Of a stretch of DNA of 64,000 nucleotides, positions 22,219-33,200 are shown piece after piece (the stretch's first letter is position 1; every line of letters begins with the position of its first letter). The notes below the pieces were generated by a model. The model did no database searches. It worked only from the letters and a program-made list of their open reading frames with translations, and was not told the DNA's origin. The translations under genes were made by a program, and so were the position numbers. The DNA comes from Eudorina sp. 2006-703-Eu-15 (Eukaryota > Chlorophyta > Chlorophyceae > Chlamydomonadales > Volvocaceae), in assembly GCA_003117195.1 (NCBI GenBank), contig BDSI01000013.1:1440332-1504331 (forward strand), read 5' to 3'.

Positions 22219-23329
22219 GATATCTCAAATTGCTGTGACGCTGTCATGAGGCGAGTGGGACGCGCGAAGGAGCAAGGACATGGCTTACAACCGACCTATG
22301 CCAGCCGACTGTGGTCGACTGATCAACCTGCGCACCCCGAAACCCCCTGGGGTTCGCCTACATTTCGCGGAGTGCAGGATACGCGAACTGCCCACAAGGT
22401 GTGGGCCATACACCGCATAAAAGGGGGGTGCGCCGATATGTAATGCAAAGACGCTGTGAGTTTACTTGGAAAACACTGCGGCGGCCCTACTCTGTACTAC
22501 CTGGCCCCGCAGCCATCATAATGCGCAAAATCCGCGCAACCTGGTTGAAATTTAAAGCCTTGGAAGGCCTCCAGTGCGAGCACCTCATCCTGCCTGCAAA
22601 ATCTTATGCCGACCCAGCCCCCAGCTACGCCGCGGCCCCGCACAAGTGGGAGTCAGCTGCACTTCTTCATAGAGCCAAGCCCAGTGAAATATTCATGATC
22701 CAAACAAACACGACGAAAGCGGCATCGCACACCAAGCTACACGACAGCATCGTAGGCCGACGAGTAATACTTATGGTCCTGGTGCATCGATTGGGCCCTG
22801 CATCTCTGCAATGCCACAACGAACCCCGCAATGAGGGGGTTTCGTTTGTCGAGCTGCCCGGAGGTGGCGGTCGTTTCCACTGCGGGTACCATGTCAGCCG
22901 CCTCCGCACCAACGGCCAACTGCCTTGAGGGCCTTCTGCAATGGCGGCATTTCCATTCTCATGATTTCGAGTCCACAACGCAAGCTGTGTTGAGGATGCC
23001 GGCCGCTGCTCCGCCCCGGCCGACTCGCTTCGCCACCAGGACCCAGGGGGCGCCACCGCAGGGTCCAGGGGGCGTTGGTCTCGCCACGGGATAACCGGCG
23101 TCGCGAGGAAGTTCATTACCAAGGGGGAATGGGCGCCTAGCGTCATCAGAGGCCGGCAATACTACACCACACTGCCGCCACGCAGAAAGGTAATTAACGC
23201 CTCAGCACACAGCCTCGCAAAAGTGGCCGGGCCGGTACGGCGGTGCCGCTGGTGGAATGCCCCCCGGGCTGCAAAGAGCCGTGGGCGCCCCGCAAGGAGC
23301 TGCGCACCAGCCGCCCCTAGATGCCGACC
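22219..23329. other. intergenic with one possible exon
   Basis: Between the element and the 3' end of the next minus-strand gene. An exon-like plus-strand stretch, about 23050-23191, encodes HGITGVARKFITKGEWAPSV and ends at AAAG before GTAATT. It has no start codon in frame, and overlapping minus-strand ORFs (22667-23146) are equally long. I could not connect it to a gene. Confidence 0.3.
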
Positions 23330-24891
23330 TCAGTCGATCTCGAGCTCATCCGGCAAATCGTAGTCCACCATCTCCTCCTCGTAGACCTCGCCGTCCGGCG
23401 CGTCCGCCAGGCCGGCCGCGTCGCCCTCGCCATCTTGATCTTCGCCGTTGGGAGGGCTGCCGCCCTCACCGCCACCGCCGTCGCCACCGCCGCCAACACC
23501 AACGCCTCCCGACCAGTCCGCGGTATCGTCGCCCGGTCCGTCGTTGGCGTCGCCCTCACCACCACCGCTGCGACCGGCAGCGCCTGCTGCGCCACCGCTG
23601 CCGCTGTAATCCTCCCTGGACTGCTTCTCGGCCTCATGGCCTCCGCCCCCAGAAGTGGGTGGAACGGCCTTGGCACCTTCTGTCGCGGCTGCCGACGCAC
23701 TGGGCGGCGGCGTCGATGAAGCTGCAGTACCTGGCGCTGCCGTCGCCTCCGCCCTGTCAGCAGCAGCGGCGGCAGCGACGGCATTGGCAGTGCTGCCATT
23801 GGGCGGCCGTTCGGCGCCACTGCGCGGCCGTTCCCGGTCTGGACTTGCCGGCCGCCGGCGTGGGTCGCGGCTGGGGGGCTGAGGCACACGACCAGCCGCC
23901 GCGCTGGCTCCCGCACCCCCACCGACGACCCCGCCGCCATCACGCTCAGCAGCAGCACAAGCTGCGCCCCGTGCCTCTCCCTCCTGCGGCCGGCGGCCAC
24001 CTTCAAACGTACGACTGTTCTCGCGCCGTACTTCAGTGGCGCGACCCTCATCCCTGCGAGTCGTCGCATCGTACCGCCGCCCGCTGCCGATCGAACTCGT
24101 GGCCCTGTCCCGTTCGCGGTCTCGTTCGCGATCGCGCTCTTTCTCGCGGTCCCGGTCCCGCTCACTGTCCCTTTCCCTGTCGCGGTCCCGCTCCCGGTCG
24201 CGGTCGTAGTCCCGCTCACGCGGTCGTTCCGGCTGACGATCGCGGCCGCGCTCCCGCTCCCGCGCATCCGGGCTGGGCGGGGCATCGCGGCGCCTGTAGT
24301 CCACGTCCCGGGAATCCGCCCGTGCCGCTGCCGGCCGCGGCGGACCTACGGTGCTGTCGTACCGACGGTGATCGGGGCGCTCCCGCTCCGCAGCGACATG
24401 GCTTTGTACGGGCGGCTGCGGCTGGGGTTGCGGCTGTGAGGGGGGCCATGGGGCGCCAATCGCGGCACGGCCGCTGCCGGACGGTGCGTACCAGTGCGGA
24501 GGCTGCTGCTGCTGCTGCGGCGGCGGCGGCGCCGGTGACGGCTGCGGTGAGAGTTGCTGCGGTGGAACAGGCGGCGGCCGAGGGTACGGCATGTTGTACG
24601 GCGCCTGGACGGCGCCTGATGCGAGCGGTGGGGGCGGTGGCGGCAGCCCGTAATCCCGTCCCTGCGCGTGACTGTAGGTCACGTACTCGTGCGATGCCGA
24701 CGGCGCGCTGCCGTACACGGCGTCCTGCATGGGCGGCAACGGCCGAAGTTCGGGCCGGCGGTCCCTGGCTGGGCTGTAGCTGGAGTGTCCCCGGCTGTAG
24801 CTGCCACGCCGGCGATGGCCGTCCCGGCTGCGATCCCGGCTGCGGCCGCGACTGCGGCTCCGGCGTCGGCCGTCCCTGGAGTCCCTCCGGT

Positions 24892-24922
<31 letters not shown>

Positions 24923-26853
24923 GCCCCGGCCCCGGCTGACACTCCGACGGCGGTAGTCATGTCGGTCCCGGCTGCGATCCCGCCCCCGGTCTCGGCGGTC
25001 CCGGCCTGGACTCAGTTCGCGCTCCCGGCCCGCCGCCGCACCCTGCGCAGGGCTGCGGGCACGATCCCGAGATGAGCGCTGCGCCACGCCCTGCGATTCC
25101 CAGCCGTACATGGGCTCCGAACCCATGTCGCCGGCGGCATGGCTCACATAACCCTGGCCGCCATGCGCCGGCAACCCGCCGGCAGGCATGCCGTCAAACG
25201 AGGACCGCACGGTCTCGTAGTGCGTTTGCTGCTGCTCCAGCTGCTGCATCTGCACGGAGACGGGCTGCTGGTGCAGTGGGATGTATCCGCTTCCGCCACC
25301 AGCACCATGCGGTTCGCGCGGGTTCGAATAGGAGTGAACCGCTGGGTGCAGCTGCTGAGGGTGGGGATGCGGCGGGGCACCGGCCCCTGCTGCTGCTGCT
25401 GCTGCGGGTGAGATGACACCCGACGCGGCTCCGGCCCCGGACCCGCCGCAGGCTTGGCTATTGAGCTCCGAACGGATGTGGGTCAGCTGCCGCATGAGGT
25501 CCTCCGCCCGCTTCAGTTGCGCCTCCTTTTCGGCGGCCACGGTCGCGAGGCGGTTCGCCTCTTCCCGGAGCTCCGCGAGGGCCGCCGCCTCCGCTGCGCG
25601 ACGCGCGCGCGCGCTCGCCGCATCACCCCCTCCATCGCCGCCGAGCTGGAACTGCTTTGGCAGCGGCAGTGGTGTCTGGTTGCGCCTACAGTCCTTAACA
25701 ATGGACGCCAGGCGCATCCGAAAGCCTGGACCCTTCCGATACGGCTGCTGCTGCTGCCCTTGGCTGTACGACTGGCGCCTCGGCTGGCCGCCGCCGTACG
25801 ATCCCCCGGCAGCTGTCCCATCTCCGGCATCGTACGCGTCCTCCCCCTCGTCGCCATCGTCGCCATCGTCATCTTGCCAGCCCTGACCGTCATCTTGGTC
25901 ACCATCAGTGTAGCCATAATCGTCATCACCATACTGCTCTGCCTCCGCGTCCTCCTCGTACACATCGCCCTGATCGTCGTACTCTTCGTATGCTTCTTGA
26001 TCCAGGCCGTACGAATGGTGGATGGGTGCGTGACCGCTGCTACGGCGGTCCATGGCGGCGTACCCGCCGCGACCGACAGATCGGCCCCGGCCACGCCCTC
26101 GCCCCCTTGTTGTGGCTCCACTCGTAGTATTCAGCAGAATGTACTTGTTCTGGTGCGACGGTCCGCTTCCACCCGCCGACGCCGCACCTCGTCCTGTGCT
26201 GCCACCTCGACCTGTGCTGGTCCAGTTGCCCCGACCGGCACCCGTGCGTCCACCGCGGGCTGCGGTGCCCCTGCCAGCGGCTGCGCCGCGCTGTGCAGCA
26301 AACTGCTGGGCACTTTGGTTCTGGTGCTGGCTCGCCTTTTGCTGCTGACCAGCTGCATCTGCCGTGTTGGATGTTTTCCTGGCAACGCGTGCGGGGGGTT
26401 GTCTGTCAGGGAGCGACCTTTCGAGAGGACAGAGTAGTATCTCAGAGCAAACAGCGCCTCAGAAACATGCAGTTGTGCCCACCTTGCAGCCGATGATTTT
26501 GCAATGTCGTCGAGAGATAAGGAAAGTTTTTGTGCCAGCGGGATCGCACCGCCCGGCACGTCATCTTGTGCCGGCCTCTTCTTTACTTGCTGTCGGGGCT
26601 TGGCATGATAGCTGGGATTTGGGTTTGGATGTTGAGATTGTTGATTTGCCTCAACCCTTGGCTGCGGTGGTGCCGGTACTGGCTGCCGGCTGCCCGCCGA
26701 CCGTCCACCAGCTCCAGATGCAGCGCCCTTGCCCGAACCTGCGGCTGGTCCTCGTCCGCCGCGACCGGCGTTCCCAGCGCGCCCGGCCGCAGAAGAAGGC
26801 TTCCGGATGAGCGTATCGAGTGATTGAGAAAGTTTCTCAGTGATATTGGACAT
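23330..26853 (-). CDS. R/D/S-rich putative mRNA-export adaptor with UAP56-binding-like motifs, 1139 aa
   Basis: Exon 1 is 26853-26483 (donor GTGGGC) and exon 2 is 26378-23330, 3420 nt in phase. The N-terminus has two copies of a UAP56-binding-motif-like sequence: KLSQSLDTLIRK (about residue 7) and KLSLSLDDIAKSS (about residue 110, just before the exon junction). In ALY/REF and UIF-type adaptors, SLDDIIK-like motifs dock the DEAD-box helicase UAP56. An RG-rich block (TRGRGRGRGRSVGRGG), an acidic Tyr/Asp stretch, a coiled coil (EEANRLATVAAEKEAQLKRA) and a long RS/RD/ERD repeat region (about residues 560-870) follow. The C-terminus is acidic and ends DYDLPDELEID. A nuclear role in mRNP assembly or export is inferred from motifs only; no RRM is present. 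It is divergent from the membrane-protein gene. Confidence 0.8.
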
Positions 26854-27214
26854 AGCTAGAAGTTAGAATACTTGAATCCAGACAACCTAAAGCAGGCTGG
26901 CACACGCAGCCGCAACGCAGAGCGAGCTGAGAACCAAAGCCGATGATTGCCCTACCCCAAGTCCATTGGCAATCCCCAAACTAACATCCCAGGATGATGA
27001 CATCCATAAAGAGTTGTCGCTGATTCGTTACAAACTTCCGGAACATATTGTTTTTTGGCGCGTCATTGCCGTACGGCGTTCACGACTATTAAGCTTTAGG
27101 GGCTCCACAACACGATTGCTCTCCACTGTGCCGGGTAGTGATTGTGGCAAAAATTACTCAAAATCGACTGAACCTTATTATTTGTCGCAAGCCACTCGGC
27201 CCTCCGTCTGCACC
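26854..27214. promoter_or_regulatory. divergent region adaptor gene / membrane-protein gene
   Basis: 361 bp between two start codons facing away from each other. It must contain both 5' UTRs and probably both promoters. No obvious TATA box or motif is seen. Confidence 0.45.
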
Positions 27215-30200
27215 ATGGCGACAACTGGTCGAGCTCCGCTTTGTAACAGATTGCCTCTTGGTAAAAGGGTAACCGTACGATATCCTATGCACACACGTTC
27301 GTCTTCTCCACCCCAATTGGATTTGCCTGCTCCCTCGCGGTCCTCGGAGAGCCGCTATGATGCGAGCTTGCCGTTTCAGACAGCTGCGCAAAGGCTGAAG
27401 GAGCTGTTAGAAACAGTTTCATGGTAAGTTACGTGCAAGACTGCTGACGAAGCATAGCGCGCCCAAGAGCCCTTGTTCGCCGTAGTACCGGCGACACTGG
27501 ACGCGAAGTTCCTGCATTCGTCTGGGGGCAATGTTCATGATCATGCGACGGGAGGCGACGTGAGGCGGGGCCAGCCTTGCGGTTTCGTGCTTGGTCACCT
27601 TCAAACAGTGCCTACCGCTACTGAATTTACTTGTAGCAGACAAATGCAGTGCATTCGTGGCAGGCCACGTACCTAATATCGCTCTGTTTGATGTGTCGTG
27701 TTACTGAAGTTCAACGGTCACGGCCATGGAATGATGTTGTAGTCACATGGCTGTGCTGATTGATGTATGGGTTGCAGTCTGACGTACTATACGCATTTTC
27801 GGAGCGTATTCTTGGTTGCAAGGATCGAGACCGTGTTTGCTTTTGAAGTCGCGACCGTGGAACGAAGACGGGTTCTCTTTTCTGCTGATAGCATTCCCCT
27901 CCAGGACACATTCGCGCGCAAGTAATATCTATGGCCCATACTCCCGCCCTTCGGACGGGGTCACTTGCTCACAGCTCCGACACCTACAACCTGGATTGGT
28001 ATTCTCCCGGCCGTCCCATTGGCGGGCTCACACACGATACCACTCCGACGCCCGATGGCGCTTTCCCCTTGCCGTGGCCACCACGTACCTCCCGTGGAAA
28101 GACCGCGCGTGCGTCGTGTGTTTAGCGAAGGAACCGCCCGCCGACCCCAACCGTGCGCGTGTGTGCAGGCAATCGGAGGAGGAGATGCTGCGCCACGAGG
28201 TGGCCAACCAGGTGCCCGAGGTGAAGCTGACGCTGTTCACCAACCTGGGCTCCGTGCTCACCCTGGGGGCCTGCCTCATCTCCTGGCTGACCGGAGAGGA
28301 CCCGCTCGGTGAGCTAAGCTCCGAAACCCAATGTAGCAGAGCTCCAAACTTCAGCGTGCGAAAGCTGCAATGGGGACCACTGGCTTGTGGCTGTCAAGGA
28401 CAAGCTTTGACTAAGGTTCTGCCCGCGTGCTGGCACACTGGCCGCCCTGGGGCGCGGACCAGAGGACGATGACGGCGTTGTCCCCGCGGCGGTGCCCCAA
28501 ACGGAGCCCGGGCTCTATGTGCTGGTTGTGGCCCTGACCTGCGATGCAGGCGGGTTCGGGCTGGGCGACGACTCCCTAGGGGCCGCTGCGGTGGGCGCGG
28601 GCTACGCGCTGCCGCTGATTCTGTGCTCCGTCATCAGCCGGCTGAACCCCGTACGGCACAGCTTTCCCGTACTGGACGACTTGCAGGACAGCCAGCAGGA
28701 GATTTTGCGGCCCTTCGTTGAAGGTGCGCAGGGACTGGGCTGCTTTTCTGTGAACGAATAACAGGCCATAACTCACGATGTCGCCCGTACGCGTTCCCGG
28801 CGCCTCCTGCTTCAGGTCGTGCCTCACCCTCGACCAATTTCCTATACCTGCTCTGACCACCCCTCCCCTCGCTTTCCTGCGGCCCCGGGTTCGCTGTTGT
28901 GAGCAGACCTGAACGCGTCGCAGCTGCTCATCCTGGCGTCGGTGGTGGTGGTGCCCTCCATGCTGATGCTGCTGCCGGCCTTCCATGGCACGCTGATGGT
29001 GGCCGGCCAGATCCTGGCCTCCGACCTGATGCAACCCATGGGGGTGCACCTGCACATGCCGGACATGATGCGCCGCACGGTGGGGGTGCTGGTGCCCGCG
29101 GTCTTCAGTGCCTATTTTGCAGGTAAGGAGGGGAGCTGGTCGTGCAGATGGATAAGTTGGTTGGGGGCCGGGGGGCCGTGTTTCGCCCCAATCCAGGCGC
29201 AGGGAGGGTGCACGGTTCGGTTCAGAATATCTGAAACTCATTTGCCTTGCAGGGCGTTTTTAGGGGTACACCACCGCAGCACATCGCGCCGTTGTAATAC
29301 CGCCGCCACCACCTGTGTCTACCAATTTCCGACATCCCCCCGACCCCTAGGGGAATTCTTGCTTACGCCTGCACTCGCCCCCGTCGTGGTTCTGCAGCTG
29401 CCGCATCGGACGCCCTGCCCCCAGTCGCCGCCCTTCCTCTCCCCGCGCTTTTGGTTACTGTCCGCCGTTTCGCCTGCCCTTGCTCGGGCAGTCGGGGCCT
29501 CTCTGTCCATTCGCTACAGTTCCTCCCGCTTCCCTGGTCACTCACCCAGTCACCCTCCCCGGCCACTCTTGCGCCCTCTCGGTCTTGCTTCCCTTGGCCG
29601 GCCTCGCAGCCTGGGTGGTGACCCGGCAGCTCGACGTGAACGACCGCCAAGTGGTCGCCATCAGGGACGCCCTGGAGAACTCGGACCGGTACTTCCTGCA
29701 CGCCGCCGCCGAGCGCGTGGCGGAGCGGCCGGACATCCTGCACAGCCGCACGGCGTCACCGCCCCAGCAGTTGAGGTCGGAGGCTGGCGGCCCGGTGACT
29801 TCCTTCGCCAGCATCGGAGACACGGCCCCGGGGGCCAGCATGTACGACGTCAGTAGCAGCAGCGGCGGTACCCTGGACGAGGCGGGCTGTAGCAGCGGCG
29901 GGCCCTTGCGACAGTTGGGAGCTGAGATGTCCCAGGCCTTCAAGACGGTGAGCGAAGCCGGGCTGTGTTGGCGTAGGCAGCTGGCAGTTTCGGTTCTGGA
30001 AGGTGGCTTGCGGTCCTGCAAGAATGTGCGCAGGGGGGCGTGATGCGGCCTCCCGATGTCGTGCTGGTGCATGTCTGGAAGGTTCATGAGTTGACCTGCC
30101 CTGACCCAGCCCGACCTCGCAGGAGCGGCCCCTGGGATTGTGCTGCTCTGAATCCCCGCCCTATCGACTGAATCCCCGCCCTATCGACCCATGCACATCA

Positions 30201-30463
30201 CCTACGCAAACATATTCTGATAACCCTTAGCAACCTTGTGCATGTCGTCCGCCCTGCCCCCGCAGGTGTCCATCCTCTGGCTGATGACCAGGCGGCGGGC
30301 CGCCCGGCTGGCCTACGTGCTCACCGCGCTCAATGTGTGCTACTTCGGCATCATCTGGCACGAGACACGGGACCTGGGCACCCCCGTGGTCGCCGCGCTG
30401 CTGGCCACCCTCACGGAGCTCTTCCTCATCAAGCACTTTCCCCGGGGCCGCACCAACGCCTGA
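27215..30463 (+). CDS. plastid-type multi-span membrane protein, 424 aa
   Basis: Exons 27215-27423, 28169-28308, 28550-28723, 28907-29122, 29610-29947 and 30266-30463 total 1275 nt, phase-consistent. ATG in CACCATGG. The first 60 residues are basic and Ser/Pro-rich, like a chloroplast transit peptide. About six hydrophobic segments follow: LTLFTNLGSVLTLGACLISW; around VGAGYALPLILCSVI; LLILASVVVVPSMLMLLPAF; VGVLVPAVFSAYFAAWVV; LAYVLTALNVCYFGIIW; VVAALLATLTELFLI. A soluble insertion of about 110 residues separates the last two. The stretch FPVLDDLQDSQQEI...LNASQLL recalls the region before the catalytic helices of plastid CAAX/CPBP-family proteins, but the EExxxR motif is absent. A relation is only a guess. 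Intron 1 (745 nt) is long enough to hide another exon. A TGTAA at 30887-30891 may be its poly(A) signal. Confidence 0.75.
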
Positions 30464-33200
30464 GGGAATTCTGAGAGACGGAGGCGCGAGCAGCGCCACG
30501 TGGACGGTCAAACCTGATGTCCGATGCGGTTGCGAGGGCCGTCCTGCCGGTGCACAAAGATTTACGCTTGTACGGCACTGCTGAAGCTTGTACAACAGCC
30601 GTCAACAGCCGTTTCAAAAGGGGCCGGCGTGGCTGCATCGCCGCCCACAAGGCGAGTGCCACAGATGCACGGATGCGATTTGAGGTATGCAGATTTCGTT
30701 AAGGTAGCGCACAGCGGTGCGGCCTCGGCTGCCTGGCAGCTGGGCCTTTCGGAACAGATGCTGTCCATCGCGTACGACACGCCAGGTGCGAAGGGTTTTA
30801 TTGGAGAGAGTTGTCGGGTCGGTAAGGTCCTGCGAGATATATTACTGCAGAAGATTGCAAGCGGGGCCTGTGGTACAGTACGGTTCTGTAAGCTTTGGAG
30901 GAGTACGGTTGGAGAGAGATGGCATTGGGCGGCGCGCGTCATTGCGTGCGGGTTCGGCGTGCTCGGTTACATGAAGGCGTGTGGTGACGGCGTCGCGATG
31001 CTGGCTTGCTGTTCTGATCTCTTGAATCGGCCCTACAGCTCTGCTGTCTGGCTGGGTTGCCCGGCTGCGTGGCTGCCTATCCTGGGCGACCTGTTGCGTG
31101 GATCGGCAGAGAAGATGATCTTGGCAGAGAAGATAAGAGAGAGAGAGATTGTGTCGATGATTTGACGTACCAATTCTAAAATCGCTGGGCCCCGCGGTTT
31201 GAAGATTCTTGGGAACAACCGCAACTTTGATTTCGTACGATTGCATGCACAAACCCCAGGACGTACACCAGATGGTGAAGCTTCATGGTGTAGCATAACA
31301 ACGCCGGATAGAAAGGGGCGGAATTGGTGAAAACTACAATTTTTTCGTTTGGAAAGGTTTGCTCTTTGCTGTTGTACCTGTTGTACGATTGTCGTCGACA
31401 ACCCACTACCCAGTCAGGCTTGCGATTGTCGTCGAGGCGTGGTTGGCGCCCGTATGGGGCTGCCGCCACGTTGAGACGTCTGTGCTGTTGAATCGATGAC
31501 CTGTTGACCCATAACGAGGGCGGTTTGACATGCCGTGCATTTCTGGCAGTTGGCCGTCCGATGTTACCAATTGCGTGGCTCCTTTCATTGTGTGCATCCA
31601 AGGTGCTGCGTCTCAACACGCACGTTGTTGTACAATTGTACGAACTCCATGGATCTGATCAACGAAGTTCATGTGGCCTGATGTTGTGTACCTGTACAGT
31701 GTTGCGGCGGTGACCGGTTGTTGGGATTTCACGCTTGCCTTGCTCGTTGACCTGCGTTTGACTCGTGTTCGGGGTGGATGGCTCAATTTGGTGTGAGGCC
31801 TGACCAGCACGTCACCCTTGTTTTCTGGCTTTACCGCCCTTGGACCATCGGTTGCAGCCGGGATGCGCGTGGTGCACCTGGGCGGCTGACTAGGCGGCTA
31901 TTGCGCGTGGCGCCGGGCGGCTAACTTGCATCCCATTGTTGCTTCCAGCGCCGGCGACATCAAGTAGATCGTTCGTTGCGTTCGCCCGTCCGCGCGGCCG
32001 CCTGTCCATGTACAGTATGTCTGATGTACGACAGCAGCCGACTGGTCGTACAGAGTCGTACCAGTCAGTATAGCGCAGTTGATACCGTTGCGGCCCCCGT
32101 CACACGGACACGGTGCGCAGGCAGTTGTTGTTATTCATGGGTTCATTGCCGGGTTGATGTGGTATTACGGCAATCATGGATTCGCGGGCGGGAGTTGGTC
32201 CGATGCGGATTTTATGAGTCTCTTGTTATTGCTCGCATGATTTGTGGTGGAGGGCAGTTGAAAGAGATGCATTCGCCCAGGTCGTGCCAACACGAATGCT
32301 TACGACGAGTGTGTTGACGCGGTACCGCCCTGCAAGCGACACAGGCGGTCACAACACGCACGCCCCGAACTCGTTGGTAACTAACTTGGCGATTGTAGAG
32401 TTGCTCGCGGCGGTCCGCGAACCTGATGTAACATGCCCAGATGTGCAGTTCTTCCACAGCTACCGTACACCCCCTGAAGTCGACATCCCGTTGCATTGCC
32501 CGTTAGAGTTGCATCCCTAGCACCCAGAACCGTCCACAGGCGCTGTCCATGCCGGTCCCTCCCTTTGTGATCCACAGCTCCCTACAGTCCCCTGAGCGGG
32601 CTTTATTTCTGGCTATGGCTGGTTCTCAGGAACGGGGTGGTTCCCTGGTAGCACGGGTGCTGGGAGTGTTTCGGTGCACTTGTGGAGCCTGTCCGGTGCG
32701 CCATGGTGGCGCAGGTTCGTGGTATGCAATGAAGCTTCGGCTGTCACCGATGACCCGCGGGTCCGCTGTAACATCCTTAATAATGTACGGCAAGATGGAG
32801 AGTAGTTGTTGCTGCTGGGGTGAACTGTGCCTGGCGCAGAACCCAAGCGAGTTGGGCCAAGCTGGCCCTGGGCCAAGCAGCAACCAGAATACCTGCGCAT
32901 GTTCACGAATTCCACCCCAAACCTGTCGTGATTGCATCCGAGCACCTCATTCGGATGAAGGGCCCAGGGGATGGCCATTGGCCTTTAATCCCATGGGAGG
33001 AACGCACGCAGGCACGCACGCCTCGTTTGTACGATATACGGTACGGATCGATCCTGTTCTGACCCGATGGTTGAGCAGTAGGAATTCGTGGACCAAGGCC
33101 GCCTATTTTTGTTGTTTAGTTGCCAACAATGATACCATGTAAAGACCAGGAGTCAATCAATTAGCCCGGCGTTGCCACGAGGGAAGGATACCGCAGCAGA
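30464..33200. other. 2.7-kb non-coding interval
   Basis: No exon with splice context or recognisable motif on either strand. The longest frame (30524-31165 plus) has ordinary composition and no homology I can see. Apart from the candidate poly(A) signal at 30887 I find only scattered GTAC-rich palindromes (for example around 31630). Confidence 0.5.
30887..30891 (+). terminator. candidate TGTAA poly(A) signal of membrane-protein gene
   Basis: First TGTAA downstream of the stop at 30463, 424 nt away. TGTAA is the usual poly(A) signal of volvocine algae; a 3' UTR of this size is normal there. Confidence 0.4.

Noticed and set aside
23257..26437. Plus-strand ORFs of 560 and 327 residues
   Set aside because: Antisense shadows of the Arg/Asp/Gly-rich minus-strand exon; Arg/His/Pro-rich with no motif.
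30524..31165. 213-residue plus-strand ORF
   Set aside because: No recognisable domain, no splice context, and it lies in the likely 3' UTR of the preceding gene.
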